From Zygnema circumcarinatum (lineage: Eukaryota > Streptophyta > Zygnematophyceae > Zygnematales > Zygnemataceae), in assembly GCA_037447605.1 (NCBI GenBank), contig CM074804.1, positions 6,427,948 through 6,491,947 on the forward strand: a stretch of DNA of 64,000 bases. The letters run 5' to 3'. Positions 32,553 through 45,200 of this stretch are shown one piece after another. The notes under the pieces were generated by a model. The model was not told where the DNA came from, did no database searches, and saw only the letters and a list, made by a program, of their open reading frames with translations. A program made the position numbers and the translations under genes. The number at the start of each line of letters is the position of its first letter. The stretch's first letter is position 1.

Positions 32553-35500
32553 ATGGCGGCACAGAGCTCGAGGGCGCAATGGCGGCTGCACGCAGGAGGA
32601 GGAGAGGCCTCCGAGCGTCTTCCAAAGGTTTCTGTGAATAGCAGAACATGGCGATACCTGGAGGACGACTGCGGCGGAGGCGTAAGCTGGAGGGAGCTGC
32701 GGCGGTGGAAGCCATGGCGCTCAGCACAATGCCACGTATCGCTGGGCATCTCCGAAGGCAAGGAAGGACGTTCGTCGCCGTTTTCGGCGCTGGAAAGCGC
32801 TTCCGAGCGGCCAGATCCTGTCTTCACTCCGAAGGTCGACTCCATCTTCTCTCTTGCTGGCGGTTAGTTCCTCTGTTTGTCACAGGCTTTTAAGATCAGG
32901 GTTTGAAAGGCCTTCTGAACTTATGACGCTGAGACTTTTTTCAGATTTGCGACTCATTCTGTGGGCTGTGTTTTCTTTACGATACTCTTAGATCTTCTTT
33001 GTGCTTGCTTATTTAGATGATCATTTTTGTTGGAGTCCGCAAACAATGCAACTAAAACTTTGATGTTGTTACAAGAGAAGTAACTTTTCCATAGGAGAAA
33101 ACCAAAGTGATGCTTCAAAAGGTGAAAGAATGTAAGGAGCTACAATAATTATCGCTGTGCAAGCTTGTGAAGCTGGTAGTGTTTTTGATGTGGCAGGTTG
33201 GCCCTCGCCAAAGGCCCGGTGTCATAAGGAAGTTGTCGGCAGACCGAGCTGGACAGCTAGTGGATAAGGTCAATCGTGAATTGCCAGATGGCAAGAGTAG
33301 AAGCTTCTTAAGTCCAGCAACCGAGTTACGAGATGGCACTATCAAGGCAAATGACGTCCAAAATGCAGTTGAGCAGAAAGAAGCCAAGCAAGTCCGGTTG
33401 GACAGGAAAATGAAGGATAGTGATGGCGTTTTTGTTCCAAGAGGACAGCAATTGGTGAAGCAGGTAGCAATAGCGCTGTTGGCCAATGGGAATGCATCGG
33501 CTGGCGAGGTTCTTGGTCCTTACGTTTCCAGATTAAATTCGGATTCTGGCAATTGGAACAAGGTGCGTTGCTGCCCTTGCTCCTCTCTGTCATGCCAGCG
33601 AAGAGGAGTATTTTAATGCTCTATTTTCCCCTAATAATTTTGCTAAGCGATGGGAGACAAGGAATTTAAGGTTGGCGTTTAGGGCTATGGCGCCTCATGC
33701 ATACAAACAAGTTCGAGTTATTCGCAAGGGGATAGTCTTGTCCAAGGCCCCTAATTTTTCTAGAAATATCTTTCTGTTCGTGTGTGACACACTTGCAGCA
33801 GGTTCAGCTCCACATAAGCTGTAGCTTTTTATCAGGCCATGGATAGCATTTTTCTTTTTCCACCTGTATGTGACGGATCGCAGTTTTGGTCATCTTCGCA
33901 GATTCCATTCCAGATATGGAATGCAAGAACTTTAGCAAGGGTTTGCCTAATATGTCGCCTGGTTACCTCTAACAGGTGATGACGGAACTTGAGAAACGAG
34001 GAGCACGTAAACGTGCTCTACATGTATTTGAGTTCATGGTAGAGTTGACAAAGGCAGGAAAAATGCGGTTGCAACAGCATAATTTCAACACTATAATTCT
34101 CATACTCGGACGGGAAGGAAAACTGCGTATTGCCCAGCAGATATTTGACTCCATGCCAGAATTGACCACTCATCGGGGCATCACTACATACTGCTCCCTC
34201 ATGACAGGGTGAGTGCTTCACAAATTGTCTTCAGAGAATCTCCATTTTTTACTCATTCTTGAAATAGACTGAAGCTGGCTTTCCACGGGACTGCTCTGCT
34301 GTGGCGCAAACGGGTCTGCAGGTAGTTCACGTTATCACTGTTGCTGGAAATACTGTGTGTCACTTTGGAAAGCATGCAAAGTACGAGTAACATCGATAGT
34401 TTCTTTTCAGACCACCACCATCAAAGAGTATGGCTGCATTTGGATTATTGTCCATGCTTCTAGACTTTGCCATGTCACTAAGCGGTATATTGTGGGGAGG
34501 CAGATATTCGAAGCACCGACTCGTAAAGGAGGCCTTTGAGGTTTTCGAGCAGATGCAAGTGGAGGGAACTAAGCCTAATCTGGTGGCCTACAATATCCTA
34601 ATCCACGCTTGCGCCAAGAGTGGTCTTCGGATCAGTAAGGTATTGTAATAACTTGAATCATACTTCACATGATGTAGGACTTGGAATGACGTAAGAGGAA
34701 ACAATTTGGCTTAGACCGAATCTTAGCGATGAGGCATTCACTTATTTTCTGACCTATTCATAATAGCATTATGAACGGCGCTTCAAATAACGAACTGAGG
34801 TTGTTTCCCTTCTTGATGGTGTAAAGCATGCTTCCCCTTCGCTGAATGGCATTCATGCGAAGGTATTTGAACGGAAGCGGAGGACTATTTGACCTTTAGT
34901 CTCACTTGGCCCTACCATTAGCAGGAATCCAAGGATTCGGCACAGCCTCTTCACGACACTACCGGATCCACATGGTTACATGTGACCTGTGCCTGTGACC
35001 TACTGCCAGACTATTGTGTGTTATTCAATGCTGACTCTTTGTTATTTATGGACAAGTGGAAGGGGACCTTGCCTGATTCATTGAACAAATAGAGGTTTGG
35101 TCTTCAGGAGGCCAATGTATGTACTAAGACTCTGACTGTGCAGAGCAGGCCGTGCAGTTATATGCGCAAATGAAGGAGAATAAGATCGAGCCTGATGGGA
35201 TAACGTTCAACTCTATGATCAATGCATGCATGCGAGGAGGCTTACTGGAGGAGGCGCTGGCGGTGTTCCAAGAGATGAAGGCCTCTGAATGTGCTCCGAA
35301 CGTAGTAACATACTCCATTTTGGTGGATGCCCTCGGAAAAACGGGGCGCCTGGAGGATGCCACCAGAATTTTCCTGGTGAGTAAATTTATGGATTCTCGA
35401 TTCGCTGAACGTGAGGTGTCTTTCAAAAGACAAGCAAGCATCAAGCATTGACTTAGTAAAAGATGTTGAAAAAAAAAATGTGACCCTTAACCAAAAAACT

Positions 35501-38161
35501 CGGAAAGTTCAGAAGTAGGTAACGAGTTCAGGATCATATACTTATGCATCCACTTCGCACTACTGTGCAGTCTGTTCAAACATCGTTCTTTTTTTCAGAA
35601 GTGGAAAGACGGGGATTGGTCTACCCTCTTAATATCACAAAATTCACATTCAATTGAATGTAAACAAGCGAATGCATCATTTTATAGATATGACGAGGTG
35701 GATAAGTGTCTGCCAATGGTTCAATATGATTATATGAGGCAAATGGCTTTCTGCATGTGGGTTGTCGTTTTGGCAAGTAATAATTGATCACCGTATGTCA
35801 TTTTGAAACTACATTTGGTGCAGGTATTGAAAAGGAGTAGTCTTTGAGCATGGTGCATAAAGCCATCCAAACACTAAAATCTTTTTATAGCTTTTTGGTA
35901 GCAGGAGATGAAGGAGTATGGCCATGATCCCAATGCATGGACATACAATGCCCTAATCCGAGCCTTCGGCAAGGCCGGTCAGTTTAGGGAGGCTGTGGGA
36001 GTGTACAAGGACATGGAAAGTGCAGGTGGGTGACATATGGTACTCATTGTGGGCAGTTGAAACCATCAACTGACTGCCTTTTTGCTTCTGCTTCTGCTTC
36101 CCTTCTGCTTTTTTCAAGCCTTTCATATTCTGATTGGAATCAAGTTTCGGACAGCATCTTGCTTTTGATTTCAAATTGTCACTGTCACTACTTCTGACAC
36201 GCCGTTTTGGGCCACAATGCGAAGTGTGTAAATTCGTGTATCTAAGGTAAGACATTCCATGATCGACTTGAAAGTGAACTTTGGATGACCATACAACTGC
36301 CAGGGCTGGTGGCTGTATTCTCAGCAGCAGCGTGGTCGGAAATGAGGTGCAGGTCTGGAACCTGACCTGTTTACGTACAACACCGTCTTAACACTTTATG
36401 GGCAAGAAGGGTATATGGAAGAAGCTGAAGGGGTTTTGAACCAGATGCGACGGAAGGGTTGTACTCCTGATCGGGTAAAACTATACATGTTCTTTTTTCC
36501 AAGTAATCTCAACTCATTTCTTGTACTGTTCACCATAAGGCTTGTGGGAGATCAGAACGTGGAAGTTGGAAGGCTATATCTGGAAACAGTTGAACCTGTC
36601 CCTTCTGCTTGCAAACGGACATTGCTTTGCACTTTCAGTGAAGTTAGTTGTAGACGTTTGTTTTGCTCAAGACCTACATCCTTGGATTTGCAGAACTCCC
36701 CTTTTTGTTCAATCCTAGGTTCAACTCATTGCAGTAGAGCTAAGCAACGCGTTCTGATGGACCTTCCTTTGGGATGGTGCCCATGGCTACAGGTGACATA
36801 CAACATCCTACTTGATGCCTACAGTAAAGGAGGCCACCTTAGCAAGGCCATGTGTGTGCTGGACACGATGCGGTCCATAGGATGTGCCCCAGATCTCTAT
36901 ACGTACACCATACTGGTTGATGCGTGTAGCAAAAGCGGTTTGATGGAGGAAGCACAGCGAATGTTTCAGGTGAAGTCTCTTTGTGGTCCTTGATGTAGAA
37001 CATTGATGTTATTGCAAGTTAATGCCAAGATGCTATTTCATACGACGTGCTCCATCTTTTTGAACATTTTTAGTCAAAACTGGAGTCTCTAAACAGACCC
37101 TTTGATGCCCTGTAGATGCCTTAGATGCCCGTAATGCCTGGAAGATAGCTTAAGTTGGCGAGTTTTCGCATTTCCACCGTTTGCATGGCAGCAGTATGTT
37201 GGCCCATGCACTCTGAAAAGGTAGATCATCTGAAGCCAGTTACAGGATGAAAAAAAACCTTTTTTGGCCTAAAACCTTTGTCATACCACGTTATGTTTGC
37301 TACAGGATTTGAAGGCTGCAGGTCATACACCAAACTTGGTCGCATACTCTGCAATGATCAGTGCATACGGTCGAAGGGGCCGGTCGCAAGAAGCCGAGCG
37401 GTTGTGGCAGGAGATGCGGGTGTCAGGTTGCCGTCCCAATGCGTTGACGTATTGTGGCCTTATTAATGCTTATGCTCAGCAGGGCAATCACATGGCAAGT
37501 GCTGGCAACCATAAATGCACTCCCAATGAACCTGTTACGCTTGTGATTTCTACAAATGGGCGAATGGGAATCATCCATAGCAGTACAGACCAGTAGAGGC
37601 CATGATGTACGATTATTGCAGATTCCCTGCTGGTTATTAGGTTTTCAGTTTTGACCAGGGGGTACTGACTGTTTTATGGGTCCTTCTGCTGGGCGCATGT
37701 GCTCCTGAAACATTGCGCAGCGTGCCCAGTCGGCATTCAATGAGATGGTGGTCAGCGGCGTCCAGGCTGACGTGAAGACCTACACCGTCCTCATGGAGGC
37801 GTACGCGCGAGTGGGGGAGTGCCAGAAGGCGGAGCAGATAATGCGTGAAATGCAGCAGCAGGGGTTCGTTCCCGACGTCGTCACCTACGCCGTCCTTGTG
37901 CGCGCGTTTGCTCGCTCTCGCAGGTTTGAGGACGCGCTGAAGTACTTTGAGCATGTAGCGTTGGAGGGGGACCCCCGGAGTGACATTTACAGGCAGGTGA
38001 TTCAAAACTACGGAGATCTCTATGTCGAGATAACGGGAAAGCTGCCGGAAGGCGTAAATGAAACGGAATGGGAGGCAATACGGAAAGCTAAGATGCATAG
38101 GGAAGCAGAGGGAGATCCTCGAACTGAACGGAGTGACACCTCCCTTTTGAAAGAGCCTTAA
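32553..38161 (+). CDS. P-class pentatricopeptide-repeat protein, intron-rich
   Basis: Predicted organellar RNA-binding protein of the P class, with no SMR, E or DYW domain visible. Exons are 32553-32834 (end uncertain), 33197-33562, 33976-34208, 34504-34639, 35146-35376, 35905-36025, 36353-36474, 36793-36969, 37306-37494 and 37721-38161, about 765 residues. From exon 3 on, roughly eleven 35-residue repeats run continuously, with typical lines such as 'PNLVAYNILIHACAKSG', 'PNVVTYSILVDALGKTG' and 'PDLYTYTILVDACSKSG'. The N-terminus is basic and Ser/Trp-rich, compatible with an organelle presequence. The intron after 37494 has a GC donor (ATG^GCAAGT), supported by reading phase and by an intact repeat across the join. 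The exon 1-2 join is the weak point: phase demands the poor donor at 32835 (GTCGAC), while a better donor at 32863 is out of phase. Most land-plant PPR genes lack introns; this one has nine. Confidence 0.88.
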
Positions 38162-38923
38162 AGCTCAGGAAAGAAAGTAGCACGATTTGTAAATATAGCT
38201 TGAAGATTTTTTTTTTCGGTTGGCAATGTTGTCTCAAGTGGTACACATCCTTTTGCACTTTCAGCTGTCATTCCAGAGGACAGCGATGACTTGTCGTCAC
38301 AAAATTCCCACTTTAGGGGAAGCCGCCCTTATGAGGCGGCCAGAAGTTGCCTGCGTTCACACAAGAGCTTGACTCAGGAGTTGCTGGCTCTTTGCTGGCT
38401 CCGCCTTTAAGAGTTACATTCAAACTGAAAAAACACGACGATGAACAGGTAGCACTAAGAACTCACGAATCCAAAAACATCGTATACACATACCTATGTA
38501 TGTTATAGTTTGCAAAATATGAGTTCAGTCTGAAATCTGACCTTCGATGATATATACAAGCACACAATATTGCACAAGTGCCCATAAGCCTACAATTGTA
38601 CTCACGTTTCCAGTCTGCCGACCTCGGAAATTGCAAATTCTGCCGTGATATGCAGTCAGAATTTCTATGAGAGACCTAACACCTAATAATATTATAATCC
38701 CGCCTTTCCTGAATGAAGGCTGTGGGAACTGTTCTTCAGGTAACTATGGAAACAGGTAGTTTCAGAAAACTCCAGCCTTCTTTCTTCCCTGCAAGAGGGA
38801 CTCGCCTCTCATCACGTATACATACACTGCCTGCATGCGAGCACTCACAGGGGCCATGGCCATCCTGCCGCCCTGCCGCCCTGCGATCCTCGCCTCCCAC
38901 CTGCAGCCGCCCGCAGGAGTGCC
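38162..38923. other. Convergent 3' flanks of the PPR and kinase genes
   Basis: The two genes end toward each other here. TGTAA, a poly(A) signal used by many green algae, occurs at about 38188, 27 bp after the PPR stop, but whether it is used is unknown. No other gene is seen. Confidence 0.4.
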
Positions 38924-40627
38924 TCACGCCACCGCCTGCCCCTCCCGAGGCCATCTGGTCGCGAGTTCGAACCTCATCCCCCGCAAACTCCGGTACGACC
39001 GCGCTCCGCCGCTTCTCCATGCGCAGTTCCCGTTCTCGCGTTCCAACTGCGCAGCGACTTTGTTCCACATGGAGACGCCTCGTGACACTCGCACTTGCGG
39101 CTCCAAGGCGCCGGGAGTGGCCGCCTCCGCGGAGCCGACAGGAGAGCGGGGGGCGGCGGCAGAGGTCGCCGCCATGGCCGACGGGCGCCATAGCAAGGCG
39201 GCGGTTGCTGCTCTGCTGACTGCACGGTCCAAATGTGACATCTTTGAAAACTTTGAAGCATTCTCTGCGCAAGAATCTCCTGCTTTCACGCCTGCTGTTG
39301 CAGGAGGTTCCGCGCGTGCTGTTGCAGCACGTTCCGCCAGTCTCAGTAGGGAAGGGGGGAAGGTTTGGGAGTGGCTATCTGCAGAATACAACTGCAGCCA
39401 TGGATGCTCTAAGACCCTGTCGATTGTTGGCCGCTTGCGGGGATCAGAAGCAAGCATTCGCGAAACTAAGCTCTTCGCTTGTGCTGAAATTTTCGTCCAA
39501 GGTCCTGATTGCAGGTCCGGACATCCTCTCAATATAGCTTGAAATAGGCTGCAGTGCGCATCCTCTTCTTCTTCTCCCCTCCCTGCTCCCGTGAAGGGCA
39601 GGTCTCCTGATAGCATGAGATATAGTGTCACTCCCAAGCTCCAGACGTCGGCAGGGAAGCCATAAGTTCCTCGCCGAGAGCGGGCTGCCTGAGTGCAGAA
39701 CTCTCCTTCCATGATAGGAATTGTTTCTGGAGCAGAAAAACTATAAGTCGTCACTTGGCCGCTCGTCGTTTCGCCATCTTTCAGCCTCATGCTCCTTCCA
39801 AAATCCGCCAGTTTTACTCTTGGAACCGGCTCCTCTGCGACAGCGCCTTCAGAGAAAGCCTCTCTATCTCTCTCTTTCTCCCTCAAGCTCGTGCTAACCT
39901 GCAGGAGGGAGGAAGGGCCAGGGGGGTACGTCTTCACTCGCCGAAGAGAACTATCTGATGAACCGTCGTTTTCCTCTTCTGCTGAAGCGCCATTTGTTTG
40001 TTCTTCATATGAAAGCTTCACCTTAGGTTCCGTCTCCCCTCTACAACGAGAGCCAGGCGAAACCGGACATGAAGAAGCAAAAGAAGCGAGTGGTCGTTCA
40101 AGGAGCACATTTTGCGGCTTAATGTCGCGGTGCAACACTCCTGCATCCACATGGACAAATCTGACAGCTTCCGCAAGCTGTCTAAAGATTCCAGCTGCTA
40201 AAGGCTCCCCCAAACGGTACCCTCCCCGGCCCCGCAGAAACTGGTCCAGGTCTCCGCCCCTGCAGAGGTCCATGACGAAGTGCACCGACTGCGCGTCCTC
40301 GTACACTCCTCGGAGAGCCACGACAGTCGGCGACTGGAACTGCTGCAAGTGTCGCATTACTGCTGCCTCTTCCAGAATGTGGCCGAGGCCGCCTTCAGGG
40401 AAGCCGCAAGACCACTTATCAATAGACTTGCAGGCTGCGAGTTCCTTCGTCCGCTCGTCCTGGCAAATCCGCACCACTCCAAAGGCGCCGTGGCCGACCG
40501 CATTACCGAGCGAGTAATGCGCCGTCACAGCTTCCGCACCAGGAAAAAGGAGGTCGCCATTTCTTAAGCTCTCTGAGCACTGCTGCCCTTCCACTTGCAC
40601 GTGCTGCTGCCCCACTGCAGCTGCCAT
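38924..40627 (-). CDS. Ser/Thr protein kinase of the CDPK/PEPC-kinase-like group, single exon
   Basis: 567 residues from the ATG at 40627, the first methionine after the low-complexity leader. The frame stays open upstream but is Arg/Glu repeat there. The kinase domain spans about 37-412: glycine loop GHGAFG (45-50), ATP lysine in 'AACKSI' (K67), HRDIKPQN (166-173), DFG (275-277), APE (299-301), DVWSLGV (327-333), and the terminal HPWLQLY typical of CDPK and PEPC-kinase relatives. Between HRDIKPQN and DFG lies a Ser/Glu-rich insertion of about 90 residues (180-268), where typical kinases have 12-16. No EF hands follow. The 150-residue tail is Ala/Arg-rich and ends without a known domain. The upstream leader is GA-rich, with G-box sites further up. 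Substrate unknown. Confidence 0.86.
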   Translation of the reverse strand: MAAAVGQQHVQVEGQQCSESLRNGDLLFPGAEAVTAHYSLGNAVGHGAFGVVRICQDERTKELAACKSIDKWSCGFPEGGLGHILEEAAVMRHLQQFQSPTVVALRGVYEDAQSVHFVMDLCRGGDLDQFLRGRGGYRLGEPLAAGIFRQLAEAVRFVHVDAGVLHRDIKPQNVLLERPLASFASSCPVSPGSRCRGETEPKVKLSYEEQTNGASAEEENDGSSDSSLRRVKTYPPGPSSLLQVSTSLREKERDREAFSEGAVAEEPVPRVKLADFGRSMRLKDGETTSGQVTTYSFSAPETIPIMEGEFCTQAARSRRGTYGFPADVWSLGVTLYLMLSGDLPFTGAGRGEEEEDAHCSLFQAILRGCPDLQSGPWTKISAQAKSLVSRMLASDPRKRPTIDRVLEHPWLQLYSADSHSQTFPPSLLRLAERAATARAEPPATAGVKAGDSCAENASKFSKMSHLDRAVSRAATAALLWRPSAMAATSAAAPRSPVGSAEAATPGALEPQVRVSRGVSMWNKVAAQLERENGNCAWRSGGARSYRSLRGMRFELATRWPREGQAVA

Positions 40628-40650
40628 TAACAAACAGCACCAGCACAACA

Positions 40651-40865
40651 CTCTCCCTCCTCCCTCCCTTTCTTTCTCTTTTTTCCTCCCCTCTCTCGCT
40701 CCTTTTCCTCTCTCTCTCTCCCTCTTCCTCTCTCCCTCTCCCTCCTTTTCCTCTCCCTTTCTCCCTCCTTTTCCTCTCTCTTTCTCCCTCCTTGTCCTCT
40801 CTCCCTCTCCCTCCCTTTCTCTCCTCTCTCTCTCCCTCTCTCTCCTTCCCTCCCTCCCTCTCGCC
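40651..40865 (-). repeat. Long pyrimidine tract on plus (GA-rich on minus) just upstream of the kinase ATG
   Basis: About 215 bp almost purely C/T on the plus strand, in units like CTCTCCCTCC and CCTTTTCCTC. On the sense strand it is a purine tract with many GGGA runs, starting 24 bp before the kinase start. It is probably part of the 5' leader. Confidence 0.9.
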
Positions 40866-40965
40866 AGACGTTCTCCCTTCCTCCCTGCGCAGCGCAGCGG
40901 AGGGAGAGTGCGCGTACGTGCGCCCACGCACAGCACGTTGCCGTTGCGCAAACGTTTTGGACAAT

Positions 40966-41310
40966 GCCACGTGTCATCAGCTGAGTTTCCCCTCGTGTGC
41001 CAACGTGGCGATAGGCGATTGGTGACACGAACGCAGCCGCGCTCTGGTTGGTGGTGAGCCCTCCGCCCTGCGCTCCGATTGGCCCGCGAAGTTGACCGCG
41101 GCGGACTGGCGCCTTCGTGGTTTGACTGCCACGGGCGCCACGTCGGACGGCGGCGCTGCGGTCGGTCCGCCGCGCTCTGCCGCTTAGGCCGTGGGCACAA
41201 CCGGACGGAGGGACGTTGGTTACCTTGTGGGCGGATGGACGATCGGACGTTGGTTACGTTGCGGGCGGACAAACGGGCGGACGGACGGACGTTGCGAACT
41301 GCCGGCCAAG
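40966..41310 (-). promoter_or_regulatory. Kinase promoter region with ACGT-core sites and GGACGTTGGTTAC repeats
   Basis: GCCACGTGTC (40966), AACGTGGCGATAGGCG (41002) and GCCACGTCGG (41137) lie upstream of the leader tract. CGTGGCGATAGGC also matches the module in the retrotransposon LTRs at 0.8-0.9 kb. Around 41205-41300, GGACGTTGGTTAC, CGGACGTTGGTTACG and GGACGTTGCG recur with GGGCGGA spacers. Confidence 0.45.
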
Positions 41311-42239
41311 TGCGCCGGTTGAAACCGCCGGCGCCGACCGCGAGCGGGCCGTGAGGTGGGGCCGGGTTTGCTGCGGCGCAGGGAAAGGAAGGCTACAAGG
41401 GGAGGAGGTTCGCGGGGAGCTTCTGGCGGGCGGTTGGAGCAGTGGCTGGACTCGGAAGGGCTGGTCTACTGTGTTCTTGGAAACCGAACTCTATGCCGAC
41501 TTTCAAGCTACGATGATAAAAAATGGTCGAGCTTTTCAAAGGCAATATTACGTACTGTAGCCTCTCGAGAACACGTACGTCCAAACGCTGACCAAGCCAA
41601 GTACTTGTCCGACCACATGCAGATGCTGATTACTGTTGCCAACATTCCTTGTTTGACAGCGGATCCCGCGTCCCTCCCTCAACTGCGTGCACCCACATAG
41701 GGCCGCCCGCTAGCCTCACAGCAAACGTCCACTAGACTAAACAATGAGAGCCTACAAGCGAGAACCAAAAAAGACCCGTTTCTGTGCAACCATGGGCTTT
41801 CTGGCTTCATGGGTCAGCACATGTCAGACAGGTCGGCAAAAACGAGAGACCAAAATTGAGTTACAAATGCTGCCTGATAAACCTAAACTATAGCTGCGGC
41901 TAATTTTCCAGTGTCAAAAAGGCAGTTCACATGTCGAGAACAAAGCAAGCACGGAGATGTTGCAAAAGGCGTCTCAGGTGCTCAACGTTTCCTTCAAGCT
42001 TTCCTTGCTGCAGCCAAGCGAACAACATAATTCATTCACTATTATTTGCTTCATTTACGTGTGGAAAACTGACTACGGGAAACCAACTAAGCAACCAGTA
42101 ACTACACGCTCCACAACAAATCTTTAGGCAAAAATACGTGACACTAGAAGCAATGGACTGCGCTGCGCAGGACAACATCAGCAATTAGCTTTGTCTGACA
42201 GCCGATCGAGAAGTCCATCAGACGCAAACTGAGCGCGAC
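41311..42239. other. Intergenic, downstream of NUP205
   Basis: A GC-rich portion to about 41500, then AT-richer sequence that should include the NUP205 3' untranslated region (minus strand). No gene is recognised. Confidence 0.4.
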
Positions 42240-45200
42240 TTAGTATTTGGCTCCTAGTGCAACAACCTTTGCATATAAGACAAGAACTACGTGTGTGTGT
42301 GAGAGACAGAGAGAGAGAGAGAAAAAAGAGAGAGCAAGCGAAAAGAAAGAGAAACGAGAGAGAGTGAAGGCAATAACTCGCACCTGGTGGCCCTCTTCCA
42401 ATCGCTGTACACTCTGCAGGACAGTATTCATCACGGCCCTCACTGCATCCTCGTCGCCGATTCGCTCTACATGTGGCTGTCGTTCAAAGTGAGTGCATAA
42501 GATCTCGACGCACTTCTCAATGATGAAAAGAAGTGTGGAAATCTCCTTGTCTTTCGTTGTAGACACTCGCACCATTTCCTGAATAGCGAGGTAGCGCCTA
42601 ATGTTCCATTCTCCACCGAAACGCATCACATCATCAATCCGTTAGGACCGAGGACTGGGCCCAACTAGGAGGTTAACGCAACCGAGGAACGCCAAGCATC
42701 AAGCACGAGCTCCATCAGACTAAGTCAAAGGTCGAGGATGCTAGACGACTGCATGATAACGAGAACTCAAAAATTCTTGAACATCGCCCAATCGAAGTTC
42801 AAAAGAATCAGTCTATGTTTCCAAGCTAAAACCGTCCATACTCGTCCGTACACAGACTGCCCTGCTCACCTGCTCCGGAGGCTTTCCGTTGACGTCGGAG
42901 CATGTCCCGTTCCATATGTCTTGATCAGCTCCTCGACCTCGTGCCTAGATACCTCGTTCACATCCCGAATCTGCACGCCCCCGACTTGCGATCAACAAGG
43001 AGGCTCACAAAGGGTGAGGTACAACACGCTCTCCAAAGAGATTTTTGTTTGCATCAACTGCAAATGGCCGACAGTCCAAGATCACCTTTGAACGAAGAAT
43101 GGCCTTGTCCTCTATGGCCGTCAGAAGCTCCATTGTCATCTCTTTCAAAAATTGTGCTATCAGCATCAGAGTTGGCTGTCTGTTATGTCTCCTCCGCCTG
43201 CCCCTATCTGAGCCGGCCACTTCTGAGACCTGCCCACCACATGCACCGCACGCGATTCATTGGCATATCCCATTGAAGGCCTTTCCAAACACAGCCTTCC
43301 ATGCAAAATTTCTGTGGACTTCCCAAAGGGGCAATTCACATCCAGAACGATTGCTTCAATTTTGACTGTATACACGAAGAAGTAGTGGCAGAGCTCCAAA
43401 CCAATTTCGTTCCAAGCAACCATAGGTGTCAGGATCAATACCGTTAGAATCAGCTAATGCCGAACATTTTAATACTTCTATAACCACTGCTGAGTTACAT
43501 CGATAGAGGCAAATGATGTCCACGAGAGTGCACGCCATCAAACATTAAGACTTCAGCGTGTTGGAGTGTCATGGACAACCTGCTCGCGGGTCGCATGAAA
43601 AGTAACTCCTTGTTGAACCACACAAGTATGCAGATAGGCGATCATATTTCTCCGTACATGCAACACTTCTACTTCCATTAGCCGCGCCATCTGATTCATC
43701 ACTCCACCAACACAAAGCCAATCGTCACGTATCAGACGGCGTGGCAACCTAACACTAGGTAAACAATTAATGAATGATCCGAAAAGATTGATCAAGTATG
43801 ACACAAAGTTAAGATTTTGATGCTCTGACTACCACAACACATTGGACTGAATACCACTCACCTCTCTTTGCTCGGGTGAAGGGTCTGATGAGCCAGAAAT
43901 CTCTTGCATGAATTGGATATGCTTCACTTGTGATTCCGCCGATGGAGCAAGATACCGCAACGACACCTGATACAGCAGCTCTTGCCACTTTGCACGCACT
44001 TCGCTAATTTGTACCACCTGAAGGAAATGCACAGGCTCAAGATGGTTGGAAAATTTCTTGGTGGCAAAAGTTGGCTGAGGAGCGTTTACAGGCATGGCAG
44101 TACAAGCTCTTTCGCTATTTTGTCAGTGCCTGAGAAGACTCCAAGACTTTCTCATATCTCTCCTTCCCATTCCCATGTCCCCTGAAAGAAACAGGCAGAC
44201 TTCACTTATACTTCATACTGGTCCCAGACCATGACTCTCATCATCCCTTCCGAGTTTTTTGGCTTTTCACCTCGCATGCATCACTCACTCCCTTCCATTC
44301 TCTCCCTCAACCGCCAAGACCAGCCTCGACACAACTCACCCTTCTCAAGATGTCGGTTACCAAAGCCAACTCCTGCAATTCTTCCAAACGTGGAACGGGA
44401 CTTCCGTCTGACAGTACGTGCTCAATCAGAGCCTCATGCAGGTCAACAAAATTCACCACCCCCAGCGAAGCTTCATCTCTTGCCTGCCCACCACACAGCA
44501 TCATCATCAGTATCGACCCATAGCTACTCCAAAGAACAACAGAACAGTGCACGCTACAAGAATAAAAACCAAATGAAAAAGGTTAAGCTTTCATGATTTG
44601 GGGAGCCTTCACGGCTAGCACCTCCATGGTAGGTTCAACGGCACTCTGGATAAGAGTCGATATAGAAAGCACCAATTGCAGGATAGGAGTTGCAATTCTA
44701 TGGTAGCGATCACGCTGAGTGGGCACTACGTTTCCAATTGTCCTCCTCACAGAATCCAGTTCACCCTGCATGACAGCCATGACATCCCATTAGTACATTG
44801 GACCTCGACTGCATCACTCAAACGTATAACCCAAAACAAGGCTGAACAAATGAACGCGCGCCTCTAACGATATGTAGTGCACAAAACCATCTCATCATAG
44901 TGCACTTTGCATCTCAACCCATGAGTTTCGGTCGTAGCTTACCTGAGCAGGTAAATCGAGAACCCGGCAAGCTCCAAGTTTGCGAAGTGCCCCCATAGAG
45001 AGCAGTATCTGCGCGCCGGGAGGATTCCGTTGTGAGGCTACCTGGAGGAGCAAACCCAACTGGGCCTCCCTTGTGTATAGCTGTCTCACAGTTCCAGAAG
45101 TTTGTGCGAATATTGCCTGCCATGAACCACCCAAACATTCGGAACGCTAACCACTTCAGAAAAGGCGAAGCTTTTCAGCTGGCTATGCGTATTGATACAT

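Noticed and set aside
38835-39542. 235-codon plus-strand ORF opposite the kinase tail
   Set aside because: Shadow of the kinase coding strand; no domain and no promoter or splice context.
40628-41272. N-terminal extension of the kinase ORF to 41272
   Set aside because: The extra 215 residues are Arg/Glu repeats from the GA-rich leader and promoter DNA, with no upstream methionine in a good context. ATG 40627 immediately precedes ordinary sequence.
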